Shown: piece by piece, positions 45,616-59,600 of the stretch
How positions within the stretch are numbered: position 1 is the first letter of the stretch
How the letters are laid out: every line of letters starts with the position of its first letter
Assembly: GCA_025201765.1 (NCBI GenBank)
Contig: MU623453.1
Coordinates: 59,054-123,053, forward strand
From: Daldinia sp. FL1419
Lineage: Eukaryota > Ascomycota > Sordariomycetes > Xylariales > Hypoxylaceae
Length of the DNA stretch: 64,000 bases
Direction: 5' to 3'
Program-made: the position numbers and the translations under genes
The notes under the pieces: generated by a model
Told to the model about the DNA's origin: nothing
Seen by the model: the letters and a program-made list of their open reading frames with translations, nothing else
Databases searched by the model: none

Positions 45616-46670
45616 AGGTGCGACGCTGTAGGTGTTGTAATAGAACGTATGTATGAGGTAAGTTACTTGTATTGTCAAGTTTATTTTAGAGAATAGATGG
45701 ATATATCTACGATATATAAGGTTATAAATATGGGGTGTATTATATCCTTGTATATTAGCCACATATATTCCAATATTCTTATTTAAACTATATCTATAAT
45801 TAACCCTAAATATCCTCCTAATTTGATTTTATTTATATCCTTATATTTCTTGGGGTTTGAAATATATTATTAATAAAAATAAGTTTTTATTAGGGCCTTT
45901 ATAAGGTAGGTTTTTTAATCCTTCCTTTCTTAATTATTTAAATTAGATATTTCCTATTATATAATATATTTATATTATATTATATTTTAATTTTTATTAG
46001 TTAATATATATATATATATATATATAAAGAGTTTTTCCTTTCTTTTTTTTTTTTTTTTATGTAATGTGAAAAGTGTGTTGCCTTTTGAAGCTTTTGGTGA
46101 TGTATACAGGGGTATTTTTAGCCGCATTCAGGGGTTAAATTTAATTTGAATCCAAAACTTTTAGTCTATACTTGTCAGAAATTACCCTATATTAAAATCT
46201 CTATTAATTATGGAACACCTTTTTTTTCGAAATTTTCTATTCGTTTTACAGCTGGAGTTCCAGGGTATCTCTGAACCTGACAAATGCATTTTTAAATAAT
46301 GATTTAATAAGGTTATTAATTATTTGTTATTAAGTAAAGATATATATGAAATTAACTTCTCCAAATTATTATTTCTTTCAAGAAAAATATATATCCATTT
46401 TAATATGTTTAATATATACATGGAACTAAAGATTTTTAATTAATATTAATGTTTTTTAATTATTTTTAAAAATGATTGTAATGGTGACCTAATTCTGTAC
46501 TATTGCCAGTTCTATTAGCAGACAATATAACCATATGGTTTTTTTTATGGTATTTACCATGCCTTTAAATTTGGATTTATATATTAATATAGTTATAATA
46601 AATTATTTTTTTAATAATCAATTAATAATTTTATTATTAATATTAAAGATATATTGAACTGGTGTAGAGC

Positions 46671-47062
46671 GATTAGGTCATAGATATTACCTTGTAGAGA
46701 CCCTATCCCCTCCTTAGAGCTAGACCCTCTGAGGCTCCATAGCTCTTTTGAACATAAATAGGCCTTCAAGAATTGTCTTTCTTATCTGATCAATAGAGAC
46801 TCATTAAATTCTATAATTTAATTTCTTTATAAAATCTTTATACAAAAATATACAATTTCAATTTCTTCTTTAAAAATATCTTCTTATAATGTGCTACCAT
46901 TAATAAATAATTATTTCTATTAAATTTTTTATTTAATTAATTTATTTTTTTTTTTAAGATATAATTATTTTATATCTTTTAACTTATATAACCTTTAGTT
47001 TGATATGGGTTAGTTGAAGTATAGGGTATATCCTATAAGAATTATTAGAGTTTTTATTTAAT
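46671..47062 (-). mobile_element. Ty1/Copia-type LTR, copy 1
   Basis: A ~392-bp copy of a repeat found again at 49765 and 56211. Shared landmarks on the plus strand are CTATCCCCTCCTTAGAGC, CCATAGCTCTTTTGAACATA, TTTCTTATCTGATCAATAG, TGTGCTACCATTAATAAA, AAGATATAATTATTTTATAT and a terminal TTAGAGTTTTTATTTAAT. Orientation as minus strand follows from the Copia coding remnant beside copy 2. It is probably a solo LTR. Confidence 0.7.
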
Positions 47063-49764
47063 GGCAATCACTTTTAGACTTTAAAACTACAATTATTTAA
47101 TTTTAAGAGGACTGATATTTATATAACAATTGTATTTATTTAAGATTATTTCCATTTAATTAAAATTAATATTAAATTTATTAGGGTTAAAATTATTTGA
47201 TTAATCTGAAAATCGAGATATTAATCCTAATTAAAGTTATTTTTTAAAGATTAATAATATGGTTAAAATTATTGCTAGCACTTTAATCAAAGTAATTATC
47301 ATCTAATCAGGACAAATACTACAACTTTAGGTCGAAGAAACAAGAACTTGAAAGAATGAGGAATAAAGGAAATCTATTTGATTTTAAAATTTTGTACTAA
47401 ATCAATACAAAAACTTTTATATAACTAACATTAAAAATTTTATTATTATCCCCTACACATACCTGCAGCATGTATAGCACTTAGGAATAATTTAATCAAA
47501 TAATACATATAATAAATAGAGTAGTATTAAGTAACATTATTTTAGCATTTTGAAATTAAGAAAATATATTTTTATAACGAATTAAAAAGGTATGAAGACC
47601 TTAGAAAAGATTTAAAAAAAAGGTTTAAGGGATTAATATATTTTATAATTTTTTTTAGATTAATTGTAATACCTAAGCCAAATAGGATAGGATTAATTCA
47701 ATTAAAAATAATTATTGAAGATATGGATATGGAATTATTTGCAATATTTGGGTTAAATAGGACAAAACTGATCAAATAATTTAATATTAGTGCTAAAAAG
47801 ATTCCAATTATTATTATAATATTGACTTATTGTTATTATTACAAAACAGAAAGTCAGAGAAGAGATTTTCCATGTTATACACTTTTAGAACTGGTACTTA
47901 CTACCCTAATCAACTTATTTACATAAAAAAGATGGAATATATTTGGCACTATTATTGTTTTAATATTAGCTACCTTTTTAAATATTTTTAAAATTATATG
48001 ATTAAGAGTTGAAGTTATATAATTAGGAGCCAAAACTATTGTAATAAAAACTGAAATTATTTTAATTTATATGGAAAGTGTAGTTAAAACCTATAATTCC
48101 ACTTAATATATCCCTTATATTAATTAGGATAAAATATCTTTACCCCTTCCACCACCTTTTTTTATACTTTTAGGATAACAATTAATTAATTAAATATTTA
48201 ATATACCATCTAATTAACCTAAATTCAGCACATTATTTCTTCTTAAAATACCTTTACCCCCTTTACCTACAACCTTACCACCTTTACAAACCCTTCATAT
48301 ATATATAGATAATATATAACAGAACCCCCCATACAATTACCAAAAAAGAGTAAACATAGATATCAAACATAATTATAAAAAGATTATAAAAAAGAAAATT
48401 ATGTTCAAACAATCTGAAAATCCTAAGCCTAATTATCTACCTCTGCTAACACACCCCATATTAGTGATTGTACTCAAACTGTCCAATACAAAAACATTAC
48501 CTATACCCACCCAACTAATCAGTGTTAGGTTAGCTGGTATATAACATCATCGCCCGCCTACAACTAAAATTAAGCAATTTAAGAAAAAGAAGAAAAAAAA
48601 AAAATAAATATGGAAAATTTTTTTTATATATTATTTCTAATTTTTTAATTTTTATATACATAATAATTAATCAATAATTAAATTATTTATATTTATTATA
48701 TAATAATAACTTATATTATTATTTTATTTTTTCCTTCTCGTCTAATCTCGGACCAACTATGTTTATTAATAGCTAAAAAGCTCTTTTTCAATTTTAAATT
48801 TTATTGATTGATAACCGATCAAATAATATTAAATGTTCTTTGGTTTAAAAGAATAAGCCCCGGGGAAAAAGAAAGGGTAAGAGAGAGAGAGAAGGAAAAA
48901 AAAGAAAAAACCCATGGACTTAAACCATGGTATACAGGCAAAAAATACTATTCATAATCAAGGTATCCAAAAAAAAACACTTACCAATTCAACTTCAACT
49001 TATTAAGTAACAATCATAAATTAGAACATATACTAACATTAATTTCACTCTCTTCTTCCCGCAACACCTTTTTTTCTTCTCACCTCTACAATACCGTTTT
49101 CTTTCTTCTAAAGCTTATATCCCGCCTGATCAAACTAACGCACTTTATATAAGCCTCATCTAATATCAATATCATCACTAATTACCGCTCATTAATTACT
49201 ACCTACTAATTATCAACACCACCATCAATAACATTAAGTTTTAATATTTAACTTGTTATAACAAATTGATTAGTTTTAGATATTTGAGCACAACCGATCA
49301 GCTTATTAAGCACATAATCAAGATTAGTAAGTATTTAATAAAATCATCAAATATTCGAAAGTTAAACATCATCAATTTAGCAAAGTTACTGTTATGGTAA
49401 GCCTATCAATTCCAAAGACCGATAGCGATCTAATCAACTCATTAAACCTATAAAAAATACTAAATAAGAACTACAAAGCACTTGAAACTGGAACATTATC
49501 AAATCAGCATTTAATCTCGCTATAACAAATTAATTAGCTACCAATACTTAAACATGCCTAATTAATCAATTTAGAGCAGCAGGACTACAACTAAAAGACT
49601 TGGGGAATTAGGATTTAGGTTTAAGAATTTTGGTTTTTCTTAATTTAATTTTATATAATATCATAATCAATTTCTTAGGTTATTTTTCCAATTCTTTTTA
49701 TTGAAATTAATTCGTTAAAGACTTAACATCATCAACTCTAAGGAACTCTAAACCAATATAAAAT
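47063..49764. other. AT-rich DNA between LTR copies 1 and 2
   Basis: There is no legible coding remnant. The part from about 48300 to 49760 is less AT-extreme, with CA-containing words and many short CAATCA/AATCAA phrases. I cannot assign it to a family. Confidence 0.4.
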
Positions 49765-50157
49765 GATTAGATCATAAATACTACCTTATAAAAACCTTAT
49801 CCCCTCCTTAAAACTAAACCCTCCAAAGTTCCATAGCTCTTTTAAACATAAATAAGCCTTCAAAAGTTATCTTTCTTATCTAATCAACAAAAACTCATCA
49901 AATTCTATAATTTAATTTCTCTATAAAATCTTTATATAAAAATATACAATTTTAATCTCCTCTTTGAAAATATCTTCCTATAATGTATTACCATTGGTAA
50001 ATAATTATTTCTATTAAATTCTTTATTTAATTAATTTATTCCCTTCTTTAAGATATAATTATTTTATATCTTTTAATTCATACAACCTCTGGCTTAATAT
50101 GGGTTAATTGAAGTATAAGGCATATCCTGCAGGAGCTATTAGAGCTCCTATTCAATA
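49765..50157 (-). mobile_element. Ty1/Copia-type LTR, copy 2 (3' LTR of the decayed element)
   Basis: A 393-bp copy with the same landmarks as copy 1 but other point differences, nearly all transitions. It lies directly downstream, in minus-strand sense, of the Copia reverse transcriptase remnant, so I take it as the 3' LTR. The end reads AGGAGCTATTAGAGCTCCTA, a local palindrome. Confidence 0.72.
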
Positions 50158-50820
50158 CTTTAAAATTAATTATTTAAATTATATATATCCTATAAAATTA
50201 ATATTTATTTACTTTATAAAATTATTTAAATTTTTTTAATATATAAATTTATAAATTAAAATATTTTTAAAATATTTAAAATTTTTTTTTACTACTGTTA
50301 AATATGTTATAATAAGGTTTTTTATATAATGGTTTAGGTATGAAATAATATATGTTATATTTGATCTAATACCTATTATAATATATATTAAATATTTTAT
50401 AATTTGTGTATATTATTTGATATTTTTAATTAATATAATATAATTATTTAAAAGTTCCATAATCTTTAATATATTAATTAAAATAATTATAAAATTAAAT
50501 TCCTATTAACCAAAATCTTTTATAATCTTTTCTAAATATGTTTTTTAGTTGAACCTTATGATTTTATTAAGGTAATCCCTTTTAATAACCATTCCCAAAT
50601 AATATAAATAAGGATTTAAATTAATTATCTTAAATTTTTTAATAAGTTTAGTTTTAATTTTATTAATTTTGATTTTAGAGGACCTTATGATTAATAAATT
50701 ATTAACATAGATTATTATATAATTATAACCTTTTATAAATATATTTATATTTAAATCTAATATTTTAAAATTTAAAATAAATAAATATATTAATAATATT
50801 TAATATTATATCTTTAATAT

Positions 50821-51145
50821 TTATTTAAGGTTATACAAAGCCTTCTTAAGTTTATAATATTTATTTATTCCGTTGTTGAATTTAAGGGGTTATTTAATAT
50901 ATATATTTTCATTAATATTTTTATATAAAAATATTATAATTATATCCATTTATTTAACTTCTAAATTTAGGGTAATTATTATAATAAAGATTACTTTATA
51001 ATTTATGGGTTTAATAATTAAAATAAAGATATTGGTATAATCTAACCTTTTAATTTGTTTGAAGTTTTATATAATCTATTTAATTTTATACCAAATAATT
51101 TCCTTATTGGAACCTCTTTTTATTTTGTAGATCTATTTGCCTGAA
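50821..51145 (-). pseudogene. Copia reverse transcriptase remnant
   Basis: One minus-strand frame reads IYKIKRGSNKEIIWYKIK, RLDYTNIFILIIKPINYK, MDIIIIFLYKNINENIYIK and FNNGINKYYKLKKALYNLK, the line-up of the Ty1/Copia RT from the W-x-YK-x-KR motif through YTETFAPV-like and MDVKTAFLYG-like blocks to KLKKALYGLKQ. Stops fall where intact elements have Trp, Gln or Arg, and Ala/Val/Thr/Gly positions have drifted to Ile/Asn, as C-to-T on both strands would do. It is non-functional. Confidence 0.8.
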
Positions 51146-54144
51146 AGTGGTTTTTATTTTGTTAGTAGGTTGTAGAGTTTTTATGTATAATTATCTATTA
51201 ATAACTGGTATTTAATATCTATAATCTTGTACTATTTGAGCTATTTAGGGTTGTGTTTGGCCTTTTGGTATGATTTGGGTTTGAGTTTTGTAGTAGTGAT
51301 TATAATATTAATTAGGTATATGGTGTTTATAAAAGTTAGGTTTGTTTTGAATTGATACTTATGCGGTAGTAATTGTGATATCATTTATTTAAATTTATAT
51401 TTGGGGGGTTCTTATGAGGAACTGCCCATATATGATCTAAAAGGTTATTTTTGCGTAGGTATACTTAGTTGTATGCTTGGTTTTCCTGGAAATATGGGAT
51501 TCTCTAATTGGTCATTTTATAATATATTATTAGGTTCTTTAAATATAAATAATAAATTAAAGCCTATTTAACCTGGGATCAGTTTTAATATAGATTAATT
51601 TTCAGGTAGCTCCCAGGTAATATTATTGTTTTTTATATGTGTATATGGTAGTGGTAATAATATTAATTTAGATTTTACATATTTTTTTAAAGCTATAAAC
51701 TTATTTATTAATATATATAAATATTTTTTTTTAAATATTACATTATTAACATTAACTATCCTATCTTTATCTATTAAAAATACCCTATAAATATATATAT
51801 TATTACTTATGTAGTTTAATATTTTACAAGTTATAATCTTCTCTTGAAATATATTGACTTTCTAATTTTTCAAGTAATATCCATCTAAACTTAAAATGAC
51901 CATATATATTAAATCTGGTATATCTCCATATTAAATTTTATATAAGATTTTGTTTAAAATATTATAAAATAATTTATTTATAATATATAAGGTTATTTAT
52001 ATAATAATCAACCAATATTTATTTAATATCTCATTCTTTTTAACTTATATAAAAATGGTCCTTATCTTAACCTTAAACTTGCCAATAATGTTTTTAATAA
52101 AGTCCCTTAATTAAGATTACCCTATAATTATATATTTAATTATTATATCCTTTTATTAATAAAAATGTTTAAATTTATTATTAATATATATATTTAAAAT
52201 ATTTAAGGTAATCATATGATATTATTATTCAGATCTCTTCCACTTTTCAAAGAAATCCCTAAAAGCCTATAACCAGTTTTTTGGATTTTTAAGTGGAATA
52301 ACCCAGATCATATATAAAAAGTTATAAGTTATTATTAATTAATCCTTATAACCATCAATGCCTTAAATATCCATGAATATATTAACTTCATCTAAATATA
52401 ATGATTCCAATTTATAAATATCTTTTTTTAAAGATCCCTTATAAGGTATTTTATTTATTTTACCTTTTATACAAATTTTATACAAATAATATTCTTTTAA
52501 AAATTTTATATTTATAAATATTCCCATTAATTTTTTAAAATTTTGATCATTAAAATATCCTAATCTTTCATATTATACTTTAAATAAAAGATTAAATACA
52601 AAATAGGAGTGAAGAATTATGTTAAAATTTATTATATTAAAATAATTATCCTTTTAATTAATTATATATAAATTATTTATTTTAGTTATAATTAAGAATA
52701 CTTTTTTATCTTTAATTCCATAAATTAAATTCTATTAAAATAAGAATTTAATACCTTTATAAATTAATTATAATATTAAAATAAAATTATAAATTAAATT
52801 AAAATAATATATAACATTTAAGATTTTAATTATTTCAAAATTTCCATTTATAATAACTTTAATTATTATAATACTTTAAAATTTAGGTATAATAATTTTC
52901 CTACTAATACTATAGATATATAATCTCTTATACAGATATAAATTAACAAATAATATTTTATTATAATAACTAATTTAATTATAATTATTATTAATTATAA
53001 TCACCTTTTTAAACTTAATTACTAATTTTTCAGTTTTAAGTTTACCTATAATTATAAGTCTTAAAGCTTTTAATACCCCTACTATAAATAAATTGATAAA
53101 TATATAATCTAATATAGGAATAATTATGAAAATTAATAATCTTATTAATATATCCTATATTTAATTACTTTATATTTTATCTAATATATTATATTTTAAT
53201 TTTTCAAATAAATATCCCTAAAAAAATTTAAATAAAATATTTAGTTTTAATAAATTTATTAATACTTTAATTATAATATTATTAAATATTATGAATATTA
53301 TAATAGCCGTAGGTTCTAATACATTTTGGGAATCTTTATAAATTAATATTATAATAACAGATTTTCTTTCTTTTCTTTTAACCTTCTTAAATTTATTTTT
53401 TATACTATTTTACCAACCTTGTGATTATAATTTTAAATATTCTTAAAAACATTTGGCAAAATTATAGGTTATAATATAGCACCTTACAATTACATAATAA
53501 ATATATATAAGATTTAATTTTTCTTTATATTTTTTGCCTTTATTAAAATAATTAATTAAAATTATTTTATTATTCTTATTTTTAAATTTTTAAATTTACT
53601 TTTTTTATTAAATTAACCTAACAATATTATTAATACTAATAATAATTTTAATACTAATAATAATTTTAATAATTTAACTAATATTATCTTATAAAAGAAT
53701 AATATTATAACTTTAAAAAAATATAATAAAGAATATATTATAATTATTTCTTAAAATATTAAAGAATTTATTAATTAAATAAGATTTACTAATTATATAA
53801 ATTTGATCTAATTCTTTAAAATTGATTTGAAATTATTATAACTTTAATGATAATATTATAACTAACCCTTCAAAATTTAATAAAATAATATTCTATTTAA
53901 ATGTTAGATTTTGGAATATTATATTCCCTTATGACTTATATTCCTTCTTAAAGGCTTTTCAAAATTTAGCTATAATATTCTTATTAATTACCGTATTTTT
54001 AAGATTCTTTCCTAAATAATACCTTATATATCCACATAGAAAATATTTTGAAATTGGAAAATATTTTGAAATTTTTCGGTTTTTTAATTATTTTTTTACA
54101 AAATCTTTGTAAAAAGCCATATAATTTAATTTATTAAAAATCTA

Positions 54145-55500
54145 ATATTGTAATAAATGATGGAGAGGCATTGTATTGCGTGCGCAATAGCAGCGTTGTT
54201 GGGAAGAGATGAAAGGGATGATATATAAATGGTGGATGGTTAAGTTTGTAGCTTAAATAAGTTCATTTTGGAGATTATTATTATAAAGAAAAAAAAATAA
54301 AATAGAAATAAAAATTAAATTTAATGAAATAAATATAATTATAATATTAATTAATAGATTAATAAAAATAATTAAATTTGAAATTAATAATTTAATGAAG
54401 GAAGTAAAGGTAAAAATTAAAAAGATAATAAATATATAAAAAATATGTATTAATATTGTAATATTTATAGAATAAAAGTAATAATAAAATAATATTTTTG
54501 AATTGAATAAAATAAAAGAATTAATTAAAAAGATAATAAATGAAGAATTAAAATTAATAAATAATATTAAGAAGTTATAAGAATGGTTTTGGGTTGTAGT
54601 TATTGGAGATGTAATTAAGTTTTAAATTTTTATTATTATAATATTAATTTATTTTTAATATAAAATTATAATTAAAATAATAATAAAATTATAAAAAATA
54701 TTAAAAAGAAATTTTAAAGAAATTATATAAATTGTTAATAATATAATTAATAAGGATAAGGTTATAATAATGTGTTGATTTTATAATAATAATGTTATAA
54801 TAATGTTCTAATTTAAAATTAAATAATATAAGAAGAATTAGAATTAAATTAAAAAGGTATTTAATTAAGAAGTAATTGGAATAAGTAAAATTTTTATAAT
54901 AATTATTAAAAGTTTAAAAATAATCAATTTGAAAGATACTTATGCTAATTTATAAAGTTTAATAAAAACTTTTTTAAAAGAAAATAAAATTAAAATTTTT
55001 AAAATTAATTTTATATTTAAAAAATATTTAAAAATTAAATTTATTATTTTAATTGTAAAAATTAATAGATTAAATATGGCTTATTAATTTTATATTAATA
55101 AATTATTATAAAAAATTAAATTTTACTGTTATAAATTATTTATAAAAAATATAAAAATAATATAATATTTTAAGTACTTTTATTTTGGATATATTATAAA
55201 ATATTGTAAAAAATAATTTAAATATAATAAATATGTAAGCCTTATTTATAAAAGGGGTAATTTAATATATAAGGCATTAAAGAAATGTTGGAATTGTAGT
55301 AGGGTATATAAGGTATAGAATTTAAAATATTTAAAAGTAATTAAATAAAAAAATATAATAAAAGAAATATATATATATAAGTTAAAATAATTTAAAAAAA
55401 GGAATAATATTGGTTATATTTTTAATATGTATAATGTTATGTACAATGGTTTTACATTAATAATTCCAAAAAAAATGAGAGGTTACACCTTTAATAAAGA
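54145..55500 (+). mobile_element. Decayed LINE (Tad1-like) ORF1 fragment nested in the Copia interior
   Basis: Plus strand, beginning near a less altered patch (54160-54260, with GC-containing words such as GTGCGCAATAGCAGCGTTG). At 55160-55340 one frame reads FKYFYFGYIIKYCKK then FKYNKYV, and later KALKKCWNCSRVYKV, matching the consecutive CCHC zinc knuckles of Tad1-type ORF1 proteins with several Cys changed to Tyr (TGT to TAT, RIP direction). No reverse transcriptase follows on this strand, so the copy is truncated. Confidence 0.55.
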
Positions 55501-56210
55501 GAAAATGTAAAGCTCCCAAAACAAAAATGTTTTGGGTTTTTTTGAAATAACTATTGCAACAAATAATATTCCTAAATTAAAAATAAAAACAAAAGGCAAA
55601 CCTCGCATAAAAATTCATTTAAAAATAAGATTTAATAATAACATTTCCTTAATTTAAAATTTCTTCCATTAAAAAGATCCTATTACAATAATAACTTCTA
55701 ATTAAGATTACCTTGAAGAAAGTAGTAAATCCCCCAAAAATACTATATAAATTGTATATAAGATTATATAATTATTATAATATATTAAAACATAAAAAAA
55801 AACTATTAAATTATATTTTAAACCTTTAAAAATAAAAAAAATATTAAATATTATAATTATTTAAAAATTTTATTTTAATAATGGAAAATTAAATTATCCT
55901 TAATCCAATAATTATAAACTAATATAATATAACATAGGTTAAACCATAATTTATATATATAAAAAAATTAACCTAAAAGATTAGAAGAAAGAAATGGGCT
56001 ATAATTAGATTATAATATTAATCCAAATAAGGTTTAATACCTTTATTATATAATTAATATACTAGAGGTCACCCCAAGGGCTAACACAATCCTTAAGTTT
56101 TCAGATAAGGTTTTTTATTAAAATAAAATATTATTATATTAAAATTTTATAGAAATTATTATAGGAAATTAATAAAATAATTAATAAATATTATATTAAA
56201 CTAAGATAAT

Positions 56211-56606
56211 GTAATTAAGTAATAAATGCTACCCTGGAAAAACCCTATTAACTTCTTTAGAGTTAACCCTTCTAGGTTTCCATAGTTTTTTTGGACATAA
56301 ATAGACCTTTGAAAGTTGGTTTTCTTATCTAATCAGTTCAAATCTATTATAATCCTTTAAGAGTTACCTTTATAAAATTTTTGTACAATAATATATAATT
56401 TTAATCCCTTTTTTAAATATATCCTCCTATAATATACTACCATTAATAAACAATTATATATAATAATTCTTTTACCTAATTATTCTATTATATTTTTTAA
56501 AATATAATCATTTTATATCCTTGAATTTATATAACCTTTGGCCTATTATAGGTTAATTAAAATATAAGATATATCTTACAAAAATTATCAAAATTCTTAT
56601 TTAATA
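56211..56606 (-). mobile_element. Ty1/Copia-type LTR, copy 3 (5' LTR of the decayed element)
   Basis: A 396-bp copy with the landmarks of copies 1 and 2 (AACCCTATTAACTTCTTTAG, TTGGACATAAATAGACC, TTTCTTATCTAATCAG, ATACTACCATTAATAAA, terminal TTCTTATTTAATA). It is more diverged from copy 2 than copies 1 and 2 are from each other, so it may belong to a different insertion. Confidence 0.65.
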
Positions 56607-59600
56607 GAATATGTAAGGTATTTATATCCTGAAAAAAATAATAAAATGATTGGATAAAATATTTAGTAAAAATAATTGCTTGTTAATGGTAATATGTACA
56701 ATAAGGTTATATTAAATAAGAAAGCAAAGAGTTTATAAAAGAAATTAATTGTGTAGAACCTAAACTGATCAAACAAAAAAAACAACTTTCGAGGGCTTAT
56801 TTATATTTAAAAGAATTGTGGAAACCTAAAAGATTTAATTTTATAGAAATTAATAGGGTTTTTGTAAGGTGGTTTTTATTACTTAATTACATTATATTAA
56901 TTCAATATCTAAAAAAGTGTATAAATTAAAAGAAAAACCTTAATTCCCCAAATCTTTTAATTATTATACTGTTCTTTAACTTTTAAATATTTTTTGTTTC
57001 TATTTAATGTTCTTTGGTCTTAATTATATGTTTGACAAATTAATTGGTTATCATCATTAAGCTCTATACATTTAAAAGTTTATTTAAAAGCTTCTCATCT
57101 TGGTTATTCTAACAATATATTTGGCTATAATCTAATTATTAACTCTACTAACATCTCTTTAAGCTATATGTATAAATTAGGACCCTCTCTTTCAAAATAA
57201 GTAACGCGTTACAATCCATATATTATACAATTATTTAATTGTAAACCTTTTAAAATATTATTCTGAATTAGTTTTAAAATATATTTATTATTTATTTTCA
57301 TACTATACAATTTAATCAGCTTATTTTTAGATAGATGAATAGTTTTGTCAACTTTTATTATCTTATCTTGCAATACCTGCTTTGATAATAGTTCATTCTT
57401 AATTAGCTTAGAGGTTTTGATAGCTGTTATTATTGATACTACTCTTGATGTGGGGTTACTAATTACTTATATTATTGCTAATTCTGCTAATAATTTTATA
57501 TAATTATTAAACATTTTGTAATGGTTATTATTCTTAATTATAAATAATAGTTCTTATGGCCTGCGCTTAATTATGTATAACATATAAACACATCAAAATC
57601 CACAAGTCCAATTATTTCTTTGAGTGATTATAGGCATTATGTGTAATTCCCTAAGAATAGACTTTCTTAGTTTCTCAAGTGCTATAATTATTTAATTTTT
57701 GATATAATTGGTTCATTAAACTGATCCTTTGCAAATTAAGTTAATAACCTATAAATGGTGTTTTTTTAAAATATAAGCTGTAAGAAGGAAGTGATTCTGA
57801 TTGTGTATCTTTATTGATTATATGCACTTTGGATTAAATAGGTCTGTATATGTTAATAAGAATAATACTCAAGTTCCTTATTGTATAGCTTTTAAAATTA
57901 TTAAATTGAAATTTTTTTTGAAATTATAACCTAAGGTTTAAGCTAATTCCTTCTTGTAAAAGATTCCCTGATTAGGTGTATCGCGTATAGTTAGTTCCTA
58001 AAAAGCCATAATATGCAAATCATTTAATTATTATTTTTTAATATATAATTATAAGGCTTATATTAATATCAATAATAAACTATTGCGCCAGTGGTTCGTA
58101 TTAATTCCTAATGGTATTGTAACATTTTTAACTAATTGATCAAATTCAGGCGTGAGGCTTCTAATCTTTTCAATACTTATGTCTAACCAAGGAAATGGAT
58201 TCTTATATTTAACTAATTTGCCATATTTAATTGGATAAACAGTATCTATAAGGGTTTATAATGAATTAATTACTTTAATATGAGTAATTAAAGTTAATGA
58301 ATTGGCCATATTGTTGACTTGGTGAAACTTAACACTGCTGGGTACTGTTAACTAATAATCAGTAATTGATACTAAATATGTGTTATATAAATCGTTTTAA
58401 ACTAATTAGGTAAAATATAAGCTCGAATAAGTAAAAACTATGTTATAAAAGAGAAAAAGGTACTGCGGAAATAAAAGAATACTAGAAATAGAAAGATGAA
58501 TTAACAATATTTTATATTCCAATTCCATGATTGCTATCGTTTAAATCGGTAAGTGCTTATTAACTGCAACTATGATTTTAATATGTATGCTTAAATTTAT
58601 ACGTGAATATTAAACAACATTCTTTAATAATTTAATTATATTAATGGTGATTATATGACTTATGTCTTCAGTCTGGCATACGACCCCTAAGAAATATTTA
58701 TGTATTTATTGTTATATAAGGATAGGTTTTTCATTTATCTTTCTTAAATAACTTTTTTCTTTAAATAATTATAATATATCAATTTTATTTTTATTGTTAT
58801 TTATTTTATTATTATTTTGTTTTTATTTTATATATATATTTACTAATATTGATTAATGTTGTTAAATAGTTAATAATATAGATTAGTAAAGTTAAAAAAG
58901 TTATTATTATAATAATTTAGAAGTTTTTATTATAATAATATAAATGATATTAATATTATGCTTTTAATTACCTTTATAATGGATAATTATTATTTAATAT
59001 TATTTGATTTTTAGGATATATATTTTCTTGAATCACTATTTTCATTATTATATTTATTCTTAATACCTATCCCTATAATATTTTAATTAGAAAGTTCAAT
59101 ATAAGTATAAAACCATATCCCATTTAATAATACGGATGCTACTTAGGTGGAAAATATGGATATATTTTACAAATTAATGAAACACTTACCCTTCTGAGGC
59201 ATGATGTTTATTGATTAGTTTGATTATAGGGTTATAAAATGGGCGGGCATTATTTTTGTAAATGTAACCCCCAAATAGAAGGTAATTTAGGCATTATAGA
59301 CAATAAGAAATTTTAAAACCACAGATTTAAATTCCTTGTATGTACACATATTTAATAAAATGCTAATCAAATATAAGGAACATTTTAAAGAATTTATTAT
59401 AAATGATTTTGTTAATATACCAAAGCCAATTAGGATTATTTTATAAATGGCATTAATATAAAGAGGTATTTATATGGGAAGATTAAATATTAATTATATA
59501 GAAATATTTAATAACCTTGTATTTATAGATAAACTATTACAATAGAATTTAAACAAATTGAAGACTATAAAATTTAAATAATTTAATACATTAATATAGA

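Larger units (their letters stand above)
50158..56210 (-). mobile_element. Interior of a decayed Ty1/Copia element (with nested LINE)
   Basis: Bounded by LTR copies 2 and 3, 6.05 kb apart. The only clearly legible part is the reverse transcriptase (50821-51145). Subtracting the ~1.4-kb plus-strand LINE fragment at about 54145-55500 leaves about 4.65 kb, a normal Copia interior. Gag, protease and integrase regions are too mutated for me to read. Confidence 0.6.

Noticed and set aside
45999..46025. (TA)n run as a telomere or centromere signal
   Set aside because: It is a simple dinucleotide run in an AT block; no TTAGGG array or other centromere evidence is present.
48415..48560. 5S rRNA or tRNA-derived SINE on the minus strand (GATTAGTTGGGTGGGTATAG and a B-box-like stretch)
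   Set aside because: Just one short motif resembles 5S; the tRNA fold would be about 60 nt with no proper T arm. Not enough to call.
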